Shown: positions 20,335 through 34,800 of the stretch, in pieces
How the letters are laid out: each line of letters opens with the position of its first letter
Numbering within the stretch: the stretch's first letter is position 1
Assembly: GCA_040285825.1 (NCBI GenBank)
Contig: JAUPSS010000001.1
Coordinates: forward strand, 2,232,001-2,296,000
DNA: 64,000 bases
Source of the DNA: Eukaryota sp. TZLM1-RC
Taxonomy: Eukaryota > Metamonada: BaSk clade
Reading direction: 5' to 3'
Made by a program: the position numbers and the translations under genes
The notes under the pieces: generated by a model
Databases searched by the model: none
What the model was told of the DNA's origin: nothing
What the model saw: only the letters and a program-made list of their open reading frames with translations

Positions 20335-21225
20335 ATGTGCATCCACATCCAAATCAAAGATTTTATTGTTCGACTTAGCACGGCTAAGAAAGAAAATTCT
20401 GCTTTTGCAAATTTTTTGATTGATTTGAAGGACAGTTCATCTGCAGTTTTGATAAATCAAATTCCCCATATTTATGGTCTATTTTTGAATGACGACCAAT
20501 GGACCACTGCCATGAGAATGCGTTGTTTTTTATGGCCTTGTAATTTGCCCAATGATTTGTTTTGCAAATGTGGAGCTGCTTTGACATTATCACATTTATT
20601 TAATAGTAATAGATTTATTTCCTATCGTTCTACGTTGCATGATGCAGTCAGAGATCGAATCCATGCAATGTGTAATTCCTATCATATTGAATCTTTTGTA
20701 GAACCTTTGCTGAGGACTCTTGATATAAATGAAAGCGTAAGAGATTCAAAATATGAATAACGACGTGCTGATGTTGTTGTGCCCTCGTTTGATGATGTCA
20801 TGAATGTTGTTCATGTCGTAACAGTGGATGTTTGCAAGAAAAATGCCTTGAAAAATGCACAATCAGAAGTATCTCCCCTTGATGACTCCGAATTGTACAA
20901 ACGGAAAAAATATGCAGATCCTTTAAAAGAATTAAAACATGTTCACCAAGTAGATTACCAAATTTGCCCATTTGCTATATCGTTATATGGTCGTCTTGGA
21001 AATACTGCTATGAATTTTATTGCTGATTTTGAAAATCTTGTAAAAAGAAGAATGAATAAGCGTTTTGATCGTTGCTTGTGGCTAAATCATATTGTTTTTA
21101 CTATTTTCAAATCAATTCCTAAAATGATTTCGAAAGCTTTGATGTCTGTCAGTGCACATTACGAAGAAATTGCTGTTGTGAGGTTTGATGGTGTGAAAGC
21201 TTGTTTTGAAGATATTGACTTTTAA
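20335..21225 (+). pseudogene. LINE 3' copy, nearly intact (one in-frame stop)
   Basis: One continuous reading frame of about 297 codons interrupted by a single TAA at 20758-20760. It begins in the linker (IPHIYGLFLNDDQWTTAMRM), has the knuckle CKCGAALTLSHLFN...RSTLHDAVRD, VEPLLRTL, and immediately after the stop the endonuclease RRADVVVPSFDD...VVTVDVCKKN and KRKKYADPLKE, then FAISLYGRLGNTAMNFIADF, ending VKACFEDIDF. It represents a subfamily distinct from the copy at 7491-10620 (different C-terminus). It is 5'-truncated near 20335. Confidence 0.8.
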
Positions 21226-22300
21226 ACTGTAGTTTTACAAACCGTGTTCTGAACAGCAAGAGAAAATCAGTCATTTTGTCTTTTGGGAGGATATTTTCTA
21301 CAAGAAAATGCCTTACTGTACATCTGAGGAAACGAGCTTTTTGATGGTGAGGATACATCTTAACAATCCAAAATAATCTGCCCTCATAGTCCTGGCTGAC
21401 ACGGGGTTGGTGTCTGCCCATGTGTAATCGTTCGTCAATGATGGCATCTCTGTGCCAGTATGCAGGTTTCGGTGTAGCTGCCTGGTATTTTGTATGCGGT
21501 GCGTAAAAATTTTTTAGGTTCTTCAGCTACCAAGTTGACTGCAATCTCCGAACATTCATCTAAACAAGCCAAAATGTTGGGTCCTTGATCTTGTTGCTGG
21601 AAGAACGAGTCATCCAGCGCATATCCACGTGAATTGTTGAACAAGAAAGGCCAGCCGTTCTCTAATAATTCTTCCCTATTTTTTGTAGTCGATAAATCCG
21701 AACAAGAATTGTAAACCGTGTGAAACTGTCTACAAAGAGTAGTTTAAATTTATTGGCCCCTAATTTGGAGGAAGAGGACCAATCGTTTCTACATTTATTC
21801 TCGGAAAAAGATTATTAGCCGGTAGACGGAATAGTATTTTTGGGGACAGGTGTCGTTTTCTGACATGATGGACAAGATCATACGTGATTCTTTCTATCAT
21901 CAGTCATACTTGGCCAGTAGCAGTCGCTAGAGGATAACCTGTGCAAACTCTTGGACATACTCCGGTGACCGCCTGAGCCATAACCGTGTAAGATCAAAAG
22001 CGTATCTCTGATTAGTGATGACGGAATGACAATCTTACCTGTCTCGTTAACGTACAGGTCAAGATGGTTGACGGAACAGTTATCAAAAGAATGTTCATGA
22101 GCCATAACTGTACAAATTTTGCTAAACTGGAAACTCGATTTACAGTAGGGTCCGCTTCGACTCTGTTTCTGTGCGTTGTTGGAAAACAACGGCAGCGGCT
22201 CTCTCTGAGATTGGTTGTATTTTCCGAAATCTTAGAAATACCAAGAGTGTCAAAGTCAACCGCATTAGATGGAAGTGAAGTAAGTGGAGAGTGTTCGATC
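21226..22300 (-). pseudogene. Ty3/gypsy integrase remnant
   Basis: Minus-strand reading from about 22190: LYVNETGKIVIPSSLIRDTL, LHGYGSGGHRSMSKSLHRL, DCYWPSM, a decayed H2C2 integrase zinc domain, then (shifted frames) RINVETIGPLPPN and FKLLFVDSFTRFTIL, typical of the start of the DDE integrase core, and further down EPKKFLRTAYKIPGS, as in the integrase C-terminal half. Frequent stops show it is old. Its zinc-domain start (GKIVIP-[NS]-SL) resembles the remnant at 17643-17860, so both may be copies of one family. Confidence 0.65.
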
Positions 22301-22835
22301 AATAGATAAATCTCCTATGATAGGCTTTGAAATTTCAGGACCAGGTGAAAGTACCTGACACCTAGAAACACAGAAGATGCGAGGATTACCAGTCGTCTTC
22401 CGCCGTGAACTGCAACCTTATCATGACGAGATGGTGAAGGAGTTGCTTCGGAATTATCTGGGAGTATCCTACGAGTGGGAGGGTCACTGAAATGAACCCA
22501 GACTCTAGATAACTCTAGGAGATTGTATGCACTCCGAGCCGCATCAATATGACCAGGATTGGGCTCAACTGCTGAAGCTCTATCCAAAAAAAATGGATAG
22601 AAGTCCATTTTACACTGTATACACTATGTATAAACAGTGTATAGACTAACCACTAGACAAGTAAAGAAGGCAGAAAACATGCAACATGAGACGGAAATGA
22701 TACTAAACTGCTGTGTTGGCTGCTACATTCTCCAATCACGTCGGCGGGATTCTCCCTGCAGTGGAGAAAATCAGCTTCCCTTGAAATCGGAAGGTTGAGA
22801 AAATCATTGCAGCCCATTATTCCTCCTATTCATCG
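22301..22835. other. Upstream region of the giant gene
   Basis: No supported gene. A minus-strand frame at 22315-22608 is Ser/Pro/Arg-rich and may be further gypsy debris. Near 22612-22645 there is an imperfect inverted repeat built on ACACTGTATACA and AACAGTGTATAG. The promoter of the giant plus-strand gene must lie here, but no defined motif could be identified. Confidence 0.35.
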
Positions 22836-25800
22836 ATGCAGTATCTTGCAATAATTTTTCTGATTTGTTTGCTTGCCCATGGCAAGTGTATGTTGGCTCC
22901 TTTTTCACCATAGTGACACTTTACCATGATCGGGATGATTGCACTTGGAGTGAACCTTTGTGCTGGTCCAACGGTGTACCCAATGAAGACGATGAAGTTT
23001 TTCTGACAGTTTGTCATTCATCAAATCATACATTATTTGAAGAACGAGGAGTGTTTCATCTTTCTACTCTTCATATAGGATCGGACAACTGCTACTTCTC
23101 TCTTGAACTCGGCCCATCTGCTTCGTTTACAATTGATCGTTTCAACTACACCTCTGGTTCCATTTTTGGATCAGGTTTTCTCCTCCTCATGGAGGATTCT
23201 ATGATCTTTTCCTCCCTCCCCAAGTCCCTTCACGTTCCTCTCTCTAACCAAGGCCGTCTTGGATTCAGTTCCCCAGACACTGCTTACCTTGGCCTTGCAG
23301 AGGGTGCGATTCTGCTGAACTCTGGTACTATAGACTTTGCTTCCTCTTCACTTATCGAACTAGCCCCTGATCACGACCACAATGGAGGCCAAAATCCCAA
23401 CTTTGAATGTACCCGTGATGTGATTGTTTCAACTACTGGAACTGTTACCATTGACGTCACCTTCCACGCGAGAGAACGTGTTTCTATCGAAAACGGTACT
23501 CTTATTCTAACTAACCCAGGTGACCTTACTGCTCAGTTTGCTTTACATGGAGATTTGGTATTAGAAGCAGATACAAGATTCGGCAGGGGTTCTTCTATTA
23601 CTCAGAAGGGAAGATTAATTATTACCCCTCAACTCACTGTACAAGTCAATGGTGATTATAACTTTCCAGGAGATTTAATAATAGGCGAAGGTTCTCTTTT
23701 AAGATTTGCCGATGGTTCTACTACCAGAAGTTTTCTTTGTAATGATGCTGGTGAATCTAGTGCAGTCATTTGGGAATCTTCTTCAAGTTTAAGACTTGAT
23801 ACTTTTTTGGTTGATGTAAAAAGTGGTTATTTCCTAATAGAATCAGGTGCTTCTTGGAATCCGTTGGGTTCTTTCACTAATATTATCAAACTTGATGGAG
23901 ATGCGGGGCTTGAATTTCAACCCAGTTCTGGTGAAATTAAGCTAGTCTCTCTGACTGTTGTTGGTAATTCTACTATTGTTTTAGAATCTGGTCCCGCTGC
24001 TGAAATTAATACCCTTTTACTAGGCTCTGGCTGTGAAGAAGAATTACCAATGGTTTTAGGTACCGATGTACTCAAAGTTTCTGACAAAATGGATTGGTTT
24101 AATGGTCATTTATATAATAGTGTAATTTTAACTGGAAATTTTTATTTGCATTCTTCCACAGAATTTTATCCAGCTGTTTATTTTTCTAATGTTGATTTTA
24201 TTGTAAAGGGAAATGCCTTTATTAACGGTACCCTTGTTATTAGTAGCTTTTCGACCATGTCTTTTAAAAGTGAAGCTTATTTTTATTCAGAATTTCCCCT
24301 TATTTTAGATGATGAAACCAGTGTTGCTTTTGAATCAACTTCCTGGAGTTATATTAAGCCTAGAGTCGAATATCCCATTGTACTAACTACTTTTGAAGAC
24401 GCAAGCTCTCAGGTCTCCTTTGCTGGTAATTTTACTGTGAATTCTCCAGGTTTTACAATTACTCCAAATGTTTCATCTTTATTCGCTCCAAATAGTAATT
24501 TTACCTTGGATAAATATACTGAGTTTTTAATTGAAAGTACAAATGAACCTCTTATTAATAGTACTTTCTCTCTTGGTGAAGGTTCCTTTGTTTCTACTAG
24601 TAATAATTTAATTACTTTTGTTTCAGATTCCGTAGTTTTTGGCAAAGGTTACTTAAACCCTGGTTTTGGCGGCGAAATTGTTTTTAAAGGTAATTATTCC
24701 GCGTCTCGTTTTATTTCAAAACCATCAGGTTCATTAAGATTCATTGATGCTTTTATCAATGAAATTACCGTTGTAGAAGGTTTTTCCGGTGCACTTAACT
24801 TTAACAATTGTAAATACTCCAAAGAGATTTGGGAATTAGATCTCATTTATCTTGACTCAGTGGATTCTTTATTTACAGATCTTGTTTCTAGTCTCGTATT
24901 AGATGATTTCATTGTAGATAACGGTACTCTAGTAGTTGAATCTATTGGCTTTAATTCTTCAATCAGTATTAATTACTTTTACTATTCAGGTTTTGTCGCT
25001 TTCAACAATCTCCCTGGAAAAATTAATTTTAATACGCTAACTGGTTCTAATAACACTTTTATAATCCTATCTCCACATGCTGAGGTTGTAAGTTCTAATA
25101 TAACTTTGTTTGGAGAGTCTGTTTTGGAAATTGTTAATTCAACTTTGGATATTTCTTTCCCTTATGTTTATTTGTATGATTTTTCCATGTTTCAGTTTGC
25201 CAATATCGGAAATTTGAATCTTGATGTAGTTAATATTGATGGTAACTCTACTCTTGTTGTTGATAATCTTTGTAATTTTCATGTTCAAAAAGGAGCTCAA
25301 AAAGACGACACTCTTGTAGAAATTGTTGACATCTCCAATCACGTCATGTTTGTTGATTACTCTGTGTTCAATAATTCTTTATTACAAATACGTGACTCTC
25401 ACAATGTCAAGGGTAATCTTTTGAATCAAGCCAAAACTGAATTACTTTCAATTTATTCCGCCAATTTCACTAATCTTCTCCAAACAGGTGCTTATTCAGC
25501 CTTATTTACCGCTATTGATTGCAATTCATTCTCAGCCAATCTATTTTCTGTTTCTGCTGGATCTTTTACTACTTCTAACATTAACAAATTTGAATTTGAT
25601 CATTTCAAACTCTCAGCAATTGATGAACCAACCAGGGTTTTGCTTTTTGATTCTGATTGTATTACATTTAACTCAGAATTAACACTCTTTCCCAATTCTG
25701 AATTATACATTGATGCTGTTGAATCTGCTCTTGTACTCCCCTTAATTGATATTAGCGGTTTATTGGACATTGTACATTTGGAATTCAGTCTTGATTTACC

Positions 25801-28800
25801 TTCAATTAATTTAAACAGTTATGCGGTATTGAATCTCAACACGGGAAGGGATGTTATTTGTTTAGATTTTTTTAATATTAATGACAATTCTACTAGGTCT
25901 GGTAGTGACACACTAATTGTTAAGAAAAATTCACTTATTAGTGGTGGAAGATTTATTGATTCTGGGAAAACTGTATTTGAACAAGCTGTTGAATTTAAAA
26001 CTTCTGATACCAAAACTATAACTAATAACGCCAAAGTTGAGTTGTTAGCTGATTCTATTGTTAATTCTGACGTAGATACACTTTTTATGGGTCAAGGAGC
26101 AGAATTAATTCTTGTTGAAAATGTTAATTTTGATATCCATAGTGCTCTTTTTATTACTCATTTACCATTCGAGTCAAATCGAGCCAAGTTCATTTTCAAA
26201 TCTGGCAGTATAGTCAATTTCAAACAATCTGCGCTTATTTCACCCTTTTTACAAGGGACGGTCACCTTTAATGTTGAGTCAGACCCTGTTACTTTGGCTG
26301 GAGGAGGTGATTTGACCTCTTCTTATTTTAATATCACCGATAGTTCTATTGTTTTTGATGGTATCTGTTTGGACTCCACTAGTGAAGTACCTTGTCTTGA
26401 ACCTTTATTTTTTAAAATCGATTCAAATTCTCAATTTAAATCAATTCCTTCTAGTGTTGAAACCAAACCAAATGCTTATGTTTCTTTCGCAGGTACTTAC
26501 AGTTTGGAACCCAATTATGAACATTTAGGAGGTATTTTTGAATTCACTAGTTCAACTGAAATGAATTTGGATTCCTTAACTTCTATTGATGGTACTTTTA
26601 GAAGCGTAGATTCAGAATCCCAAGGTCGAAATAACTTTACCTCAATTACTTCTATTGGAGGTGCTATTGAATTTATTGATACTGATGATTTTATTACTCC
26701 TTTTGTTAATCTTATTGGCGGTGATTTATTGTTTGATTCTTCTTTTACAACTGAAGATTCTCTTTACTTACCATTGACCCTCATTGATAACAATTCTACT
26801 ATTACCTTCACTGACTCCTTTGCTTATTTAGAAGAAGTTTTGTTGGAAAAGGGTACTATCAGGGCAATTAATAATGAGATTTCCATAACAAATCTCTTGA
26901 CTGTGGACGAAGGCAGTTTCTCAACTAACAATACTGTTATCAACATCAATAATGAAGCGTCTGTGTTATTCACTGGTGATGCTGATAAACAATTACTCGA
27001 AAACTCTTTAATAGACCTAAATGGTACTCTCATTTTAGATTCAGATGGTTATTTTATTGGTCATTCTGGTGCCGTTTTTACTGTTCTAGAAGGTGCCAAT
27101 ATTACTTTATTATCACCCTCAGTATGGAAGCAATCTGATGTTTCCAATGAAACTAGGTCTCTATTTTACCTTGCTTCGCCTTCTGATGTTTTCACTGTAA
27201 TGATTAATTTGGATATTTCTTGGTATATTCATTCAGAAGCCTTAATTAATGTAATTGATGATTCCATCTTTAGAATTGCTGGAGGTGGTTTTTTTAATTC
27301 TGATATTGTTTTATGTGCTAATTGTACTCTTGAATTGGCCGATGGGGAGTTTATTTTTCCCTCTCATTCTAAGTTGAGAGGATTAAATGATAACTTGGAG
27401 TCCACTTACTTTATTACTGATGGTTCTTCTGTGTTTTTTGAAGGTTTGTTCCTGCTTGATCCTGATATTATTCTTGGTTCTGGTTATCTACATTTTATGG
27501 AGGGTTCTGTTTACAATGTTTCTTCTTTAATCGTACCAAAAGGAGGTTCTATTGGGTTTTCCGAGTGCCCTGACACTGGAATTTTTGAATTATCACATTT
27601 AATTATAGAAGGTTCCGTTGAATTTAGCTCTTTGAAGTGTGATGTTGTTGTTTCCAACTTAATTATTAATGGTGGTTCATTGTCTTTATCCAATTTAACT
27701 GGAAATGTTCTTTTTTTAGGAATGAGTCTCAATGGCGGATCTATGGTATTTTCCGAACTTGTTGAACCTCTTCATTTAGATTTTCTTGATGTTAATGGAA
27801 CTCATGTTGTTTTTGATACAAATCATGAAGTTTTTGTAAACAATATGACTTTATTTGGATCTTCCAAGATTTCTGGCCAGGATACTGTGCATATTACCGA
27901 CCACTTTACTTGGTTTGGAGGTGATTTTAGTGAAGTTTCAGTTATTGTTGGTGATTATTCTCATTTTATTTTGTCTAGCCCTACCTCAAAGTCCATGTCT
28001 AATGCCAGTATTACGGTATTAAACAGTGCTATTGTTGATGATTTTGTAAATCTTGAGTTTTATTCTCATTCAAGTTTAGCTTTTTCAGACCATTCTGTCG
28101 TTGATTTCTATGATTCTCCTTCTTTTGTTTCAAATTCTCTTAATAGCTCCAACAATTATTTTGCTTTAAACGGCACAAGTTCTATTCATTTCGGAACACT
28201 TGAAATTGACGTTCATTTGATTCATAATGGGTACTTATTTGGTAATTCATCATCAATTGTTCTGTCTAATGGTGGTGATGTTCATGGGTTTATGGAATTT
28301 TCTGGTTTTGGAACCTTTGATATCTTGGAAAAAGGATCAGTTATTTTCTACTCTAGTTCCCTATTACTTGGATCTGATGTGCATTTTTCTGTCAATTACA
28401 CTGATCGCAACTCCAACTTCACTTATATTGGAGATCCACTTGAAGTTTTATTTTATGGTAATTACTCCTTAGATGAGAACCTATTCTTTGGTTTTGGAAG
28501 TGTTTATTTTGAACCTGGATCTACTTTCACCATCACTGACTTAGTTATTGAGTACCCTGCTGTGGTTAAGTTTTCTGGTAACGAAGGTTCTTTGTGGACT
28601 TTGAATTACTTGTTTGTGTCTGGTTATTTAGAAGTTTCTGATTTACACAGGGACCTCAATATTATCAATTTTGTCCAAAATGGTACTGAATCAACTGTAA
28701 TTTGGGAAGATATTCATTCTCCATTCCTCATTAATCAAACTTATATCGAAAGTGGATGGATTCATTTTGCTGAATGTAAGGATTTGGAAATTATTGATTT

Positions 28801-31800
28801 TTCCTTATTCAATGCCACAATGTCTACTCAACAATTGACCAATCCTCTTATTCACTATTTAGATTTCAAATATTCAACTGTTTCCTTCCTAGAAAATGAT
28901 ACCCCAATTAGAATTAATGATTGCACTATTGAAAAGCAGTCTGTTTTCATAAGCAACACAGGTCATGTTATTGAAACAGGACACCTCTTGTTTAATGATT
29001 CTCTAGTTACGGGTATCGACACTGTTGAATCTGAAGAATTCTTGTTCCATTCTGGCTCGGTTGACCTTTATATTATTTCCCAATTTATCTATTTTGAAAA
29101 GACCTTTGACAAGGTGTTACTAGCTAATTCTAGTATCACAGTTGTGAATCATGCTGTTTGGAATGAAGGTTGTATAATTGGACACTCTCCTTCCTCTATT
29201 ATTGTTGATGAATTTGCATATTTTGATTTAAACGGTGAATCTTTGTTTTACCCCAGATCAGTCAAACCTTCAACTTTTCATAATGCCCCCCGTTTTATTA
29301 TCAAGGGTCAAGCAAGTAAAATTTCTCCCACTGATTTAATTTGTTCATTTGAGATTTTTATTGCCACATCCGGCTCCTTCAATCTGGATAAGGGAAAACT
29401 TTATTTAGCAGCTGGTGGTGAATCACTGGGTACTTTTCATTCCAAAGATTCGTCTCATTTGGAACTAGGTCCTTATAGAACGTCATTTTTTTATGTCTTT
29501 GGTTTTGAATTATTCTCATTTGGCCAAGGTTCTAATACTGCAATTAATGGATTACTGTCCCTTCATCAATATTCCACCCTCAAGGTTTCTGGTCAATTTG
29601 AGATGCCGACTGCTTCTTTTGATCGTGGTTTAATTCATTTTGGTACTAATGCCAACCTCACTGCTAATTCTTGGTCTTGCTTCGACTATTGTTCTATTGT
29701 TTTTAGAGGCTCTGAAGTAATTAATTTTAATAATTCTGTTTCTGTTGAGAATGGTGGTAGTATTTATTTTGAGGATATTATCACCTCGGTTCACATTGGC
29801 TATTTAACTTTACATGGTGGTTTTCTGCGGTTTTCTTCAGGAACTGATGTCACTATTGGTGTTTTTGATTTCATTTCTGGTAATATCGAGGGTACTGATG
29901 ATGTAGTAATTACCCAATCAGGATTCTGGAAGAATGGTAGAATTGGTTCCCATAGAGATAGTAGAGAACAATTTGAGTTGGTTTTTGGTTCAGACTCTCT
30001 TGTATTATTTGAAGACTATTACCTAAAACACTTGAGTTTTAATGCCTCACTTATTAATAATGGAACCATGGCTTTTGTTGATGATTTTATATTTTACTCT
30101 TATCAAGATGCAATATTTGCTAATAATGGTTTGCTTCAATTTGGATACCTATGTGGAGATGTTTTATGCAGTGACTTGGATAACTTTTTCTTTTCAGTAA
30201 TGGATGTAAATAGAACGGACAATGTTCATTTACCCTTATTTATTAATAATGACAACTTTGTCAAACTCAATGGAACTGGTCATTTAACAAATCAACTGAA
30301 GTTTTTACAAACTAATTCTGGAGTTTTTGATTTAAAATCAACAGTATTTAGGCAGTTCCAGGGCAATGCTACACTTGATGGATTGTTCAATTTCGATCCT
30401 TTTACCACTTTTGATGTTTATAATTCCTTGGTTGTTGTCACTGAAGATGCAGTTTTTGATGGTTTAAAGGCTACTTTGCGTACTAATCGTTTAGGTGAAA
30501 TAGTATTTAGTGGAAGGTACAATTTAACTCTTGATTTTGTACACGATATAGGTACGTTTACTTTTACTAATAGGACTTGTATAGACCTTGATACCATTAC
30601 TATTAATGATGGTATATTAAACTTTTACGAAGGTAAAGAACGAAGTGAAATCTTTGATTTTGATTTATTAGCAATTCATGGAGGTAAACTCACCATTACT
30701 GAAGTTAATCAGCCCTTCTTCATCAGCCTTTTGAAACAAACCGATGGAGAATTAATTGTTGAAGAAATTAATAACTATCTTACCTTTGATGTGGTTGATT
30801 TTGAAGGGGGAAAAGCTACATTTGAAGATGTATTACTCAATACCACTTTTATTTCAAAACCTCAGAATTTAGGAGGTTCTTTTTCCTTAATTAATCTTTA
30901 TGAATGGTTGGTATTTGAAGGTGGCTTGTATGTTGAAACTGGGCATACTTTGTTCATTAGTAATGTTTACAATAATGTTTGGACCCCAGAAAGTTTCTCC
31001 CTTGGTGGTGAGGTTACTTTTATAGATTTACACAAAGACTTGTTAATTGATGACATGTTTACTGGTGTCCATGGTTCTTTTATCCTTTTCTCTAATGTTG
31101 AAGGCACTGTTCGAGTGTTGAATGAACTTCAAACTACTGGTGGAAGAACTACTTTTGAAAATGTTGGCAACCCTGAACAGTATTCAAATATCACTGTATT
31201 ATCTGGTACTGGGGGCGAGTGTGAGTTTATTACCCTTCCTTTATTTACTGTTGAAATTTTTGAACCTCAAGGTGCCAATTTTTTATTCGAAAATATTCAA
31301 GATCATTTTATTGTTCCTTCTTTTGACATCAAAGGTGGATCATTGGTTGAAATGAAGGACTTTTCTGGTGATTTCCCAATTGTTCTATATGTTGTTGAAA
31401 TTATTCAAGGTACGTTACGATTAAATACTCGATATTTGGTTAATATTGACCACTTGGTTTTAGATGGTGATAAGCGAAGTTCTGCCACAAGAGATGGTAG
31501 TGATCGAGCAGTTGTTCACCATGAAATTCATTTTAAAGGTGGAGGATTTAGGGGAGGTATCACTGAATCTGACGAACCTTTAATTTTATATACCCATCAA
31601 AGTAAGCAAATTTCTGGAACTAGTACCAAGGTAGTGGCAAATTCATCGTGTATGATTGATGTAGAAAATGGTGAGATTTATGGCGATAAGAACGGTGCTC
31701 TGGAGTTGATGAATGTCACTAATGTTATTGGAGATTTTGTTTTTTCTGTTTATGGTAGTAGTGACAAAAATGTTTCGGTCGGAGTATTCCGCAATTATGG

Positions 31801-34800
31801 CGAATTATATTTTAAAAACGCCACCAAACAACGCCATCTTCACTGGAAAGTTGAGTTGAAACCAGATACTATTAATGAAGTTCTGGATTTCGAATTAGCT
31901 CTTGGAACTGGTGGTGGTGTTATTGAAACCAATATTACCCTTTGTTCTACCTGTTTACTCGCTTTCAACTCTGAAATGGTTGATAACCAAAACGTTTACC
32001 AGTTATTCACACCTACTTCAGCAATTTCTTGCCCTACTTGCAGAGTTGTCTTCAGAACTGATGGTTCATATGTCATATTTAACGGTATTTTCGACCTACT
32101 CTCAGACCATAATCAAACATTTGGACGGTTGTTTTTCCTTGAAGAAGCAAGACATCCTATCAGTAAGCTGGTTATAAAACGAGGTTATGTTTCTTTTGAT
32201 CATAGTACGTATTTTGGTTTGGAAAGTGGTCAGAACTTTACTTATGAATCTGTTGTTTTGAATGAATGTGGTAGGCTGCGTCATATTAGGTCTATTTATG
32301 GTCTATTGTTTCCTAATTTAGATATTAATGGAGGAACTCTTGATATTGTTCACCATAATTTATCTTTTGTTATTCCCAAACACCAAACAATTGATAATGG
32401 TGGTGCTTTAAGACTAACTGATTTAGAATATGCATGGAGTACTTCTTCTGTAATTGTAAACCATGGCTACTTATCTCTTAATACTGGTAATACAGTTTCA
32501 ATGGTTTCAATTACTATGAATCTTCCTGATGAAAGTGACTTTTTCAGTGCAAATTGTTTAAGCCAAAATGAGTTTGACAGACGACGAATTGGTATGCATG
32601 AATCCTACAATCAATCTTCTATTCACGGGACTGATATCCTTGAAGTTGAATTTCTTGACTGGAATGGTGGTGAATTAGCTATTCGTCAATTGGATGTTTT
32701 GTATAAGCTTAACTCTACTAACGCCAAGGGAAGGGGAATGAGTAATAATATGGATTTAAATATTCATAATGATGCTTTTATCGGTGGCCCCGGAAACGTA
32801 ACTATGGATGCAAGGGATTTAAACGCTAGGGTAAATATTCGGGTATTGGCTGATGGTCATGTAAGATTTGTTGATTCGGTTGAGTTTAATAGTACTTATC
32901 CTGTGGAAAGTATCAGTCGTGAAAGACTTCATTATTTGACCAACCATGGTGTTTTAGACTTTCCTGTTGAAAATATTGAGGTTGCATTAGACCTGTCCGT
33001 CCAACAGCACAATATATTTACTGCAACAGAATCTGTTTCTGTATTTTACAATGCATCATCATTTTCCAACTCATCAGCTCGTTATTTCCTTGAGGAAGAT
33101 GCAAAATTACTTCTAGGGCCTTGGAACCATGACTTTAGAGAAGGTAGTGTAGCCAGTGGTGCAGGGAATATGCATTTGCATGGGTGGAATTCAAGTTGCA
33201 AATACCACGTTGAAATAGATTCAACACCCAAGGAATGGTTGTATCAAGTTTTGTTCAATGGTTTTTGGGATCTAAGCCATGTATTCAGTCAAGGTAATGG
33301 TGCTTGGTATTTTGGTGAACATGCAATTCTTAACATTACTGAATTTTATCTTCGAGATCGCTCTGTTTTAACCATTGATCATTCTACATCTGTTACAGGA
33401 AACTTTTCTTTGGATGTTTTCGATGTTGCCACTACTTCTGATGTTTATATCTATGGTTTACAAGAACCCGTTACCTCTAAGGTGTTGAGAATGACTTCAT
33501 CTGAAACATTAAGATTTGGACAAACTTCTGAAGCTACTTCATTTACTGATGTGGAACTTTTCAACGGTGAAGCTGAATTTAGCACCACGCATGATTTAAC
33601 CCTCAATTCTTTCATTCTTGATGGTGGACATAAGAGTGGGTCAGATGACATTTATGTAAAAGATTTTATTTGGCGTTGTGGTTATATCAGCGGTTCTGGT
33701 AGGATTTATGTGAGTCGAAATGGTAGAATTGAACACTGCATTAGTAGTTCTAGAACCAAAACCATAGAAGATACATCCAGAATTGTCTTTTTACCCTCAG
33801 CTCAATTGGATATTGATACAGGAAACACTGTTAGATTACAAGACTCTTCATTAATCACTTCTGAATGTCCAACAACTATTCTTCGGTCCAGATTTGATGG
33901 TACAGGCCAAACTGTCAGTTTCCATGGTCCTTATACAATACTTGCAGGAAGTCATGTTCGTCGTTTCAATACTTCTATATCAATTAGAAACAGTTTTAAC
34001 CATACAGGAGGTACAGTTAGATTTAACGGTTCTCTTGATGTTTATGATGATTATTTCATTAAAGATTCATGCAGAGTTTTCTTTGAAGAATATGGAGCTT
34101 GTTGGAGAAGATCTTTTAACGCCAAGTATATCTTCCATAACACATCCAGAGTAATTGAACAATTAGATACCTTTTCTCTTCAACCAGCCCAATTTAGACC
34201 TGATCATTGTGCTGCTCATGTGGAAGTTCGACATGTATTTTCAGTCCAATATCTTTATCTTGATACTGGTTTTGTCACTTTTACAGGCCCTGTGGATCTC
34301 TCTATATCCAGAATTCACATTTCTTCTAATGCTACTTTGAATTTCCGCGATTTCTCCAGTCACTTAGGCACTGTTCGAGGCTTTGAAGTAATTGATGATG
34401 CCATCATGAGTTTTGAAACTGGAATCGGTTTAGTTACTTTTGATGGTTATGGTGTATTGGATGATAGGGGTACTATTAAAGGAACAGGTGATAACATTGT
34501 GATTAATTCTACTGATATCAATTCTGATGAAGTTTTTGAATGGAGAGGAGGTGGGTTTAGTGGTGACATGGTTGTTGACATATTCAATCCATTAGACATC
34601 ACCAGTAATTCTGCTAAACGCCTTGAAAATATGGTCCACGTCATTGTTCATGACGAAGTTCGATGGACTGGAAGTGGTGCTTTTAATGGTTATGATGACT
34701 CTACGTTTGAAATCAGCTCCACTGGTTCCTTAACTTTAACCTCTAATACGGAACTTGTTTGTAATCATCGGTCTGGTAATTCATCACTTACTCCCAAGGT

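Noticed and set aside
22865-22887. TTG at 22865 as start of the giant protein
   Set aside because: Eukaryotic nuclear genes rarely start at TTG. The spliced ATG start restores a signal peptide and explains the sequence better.
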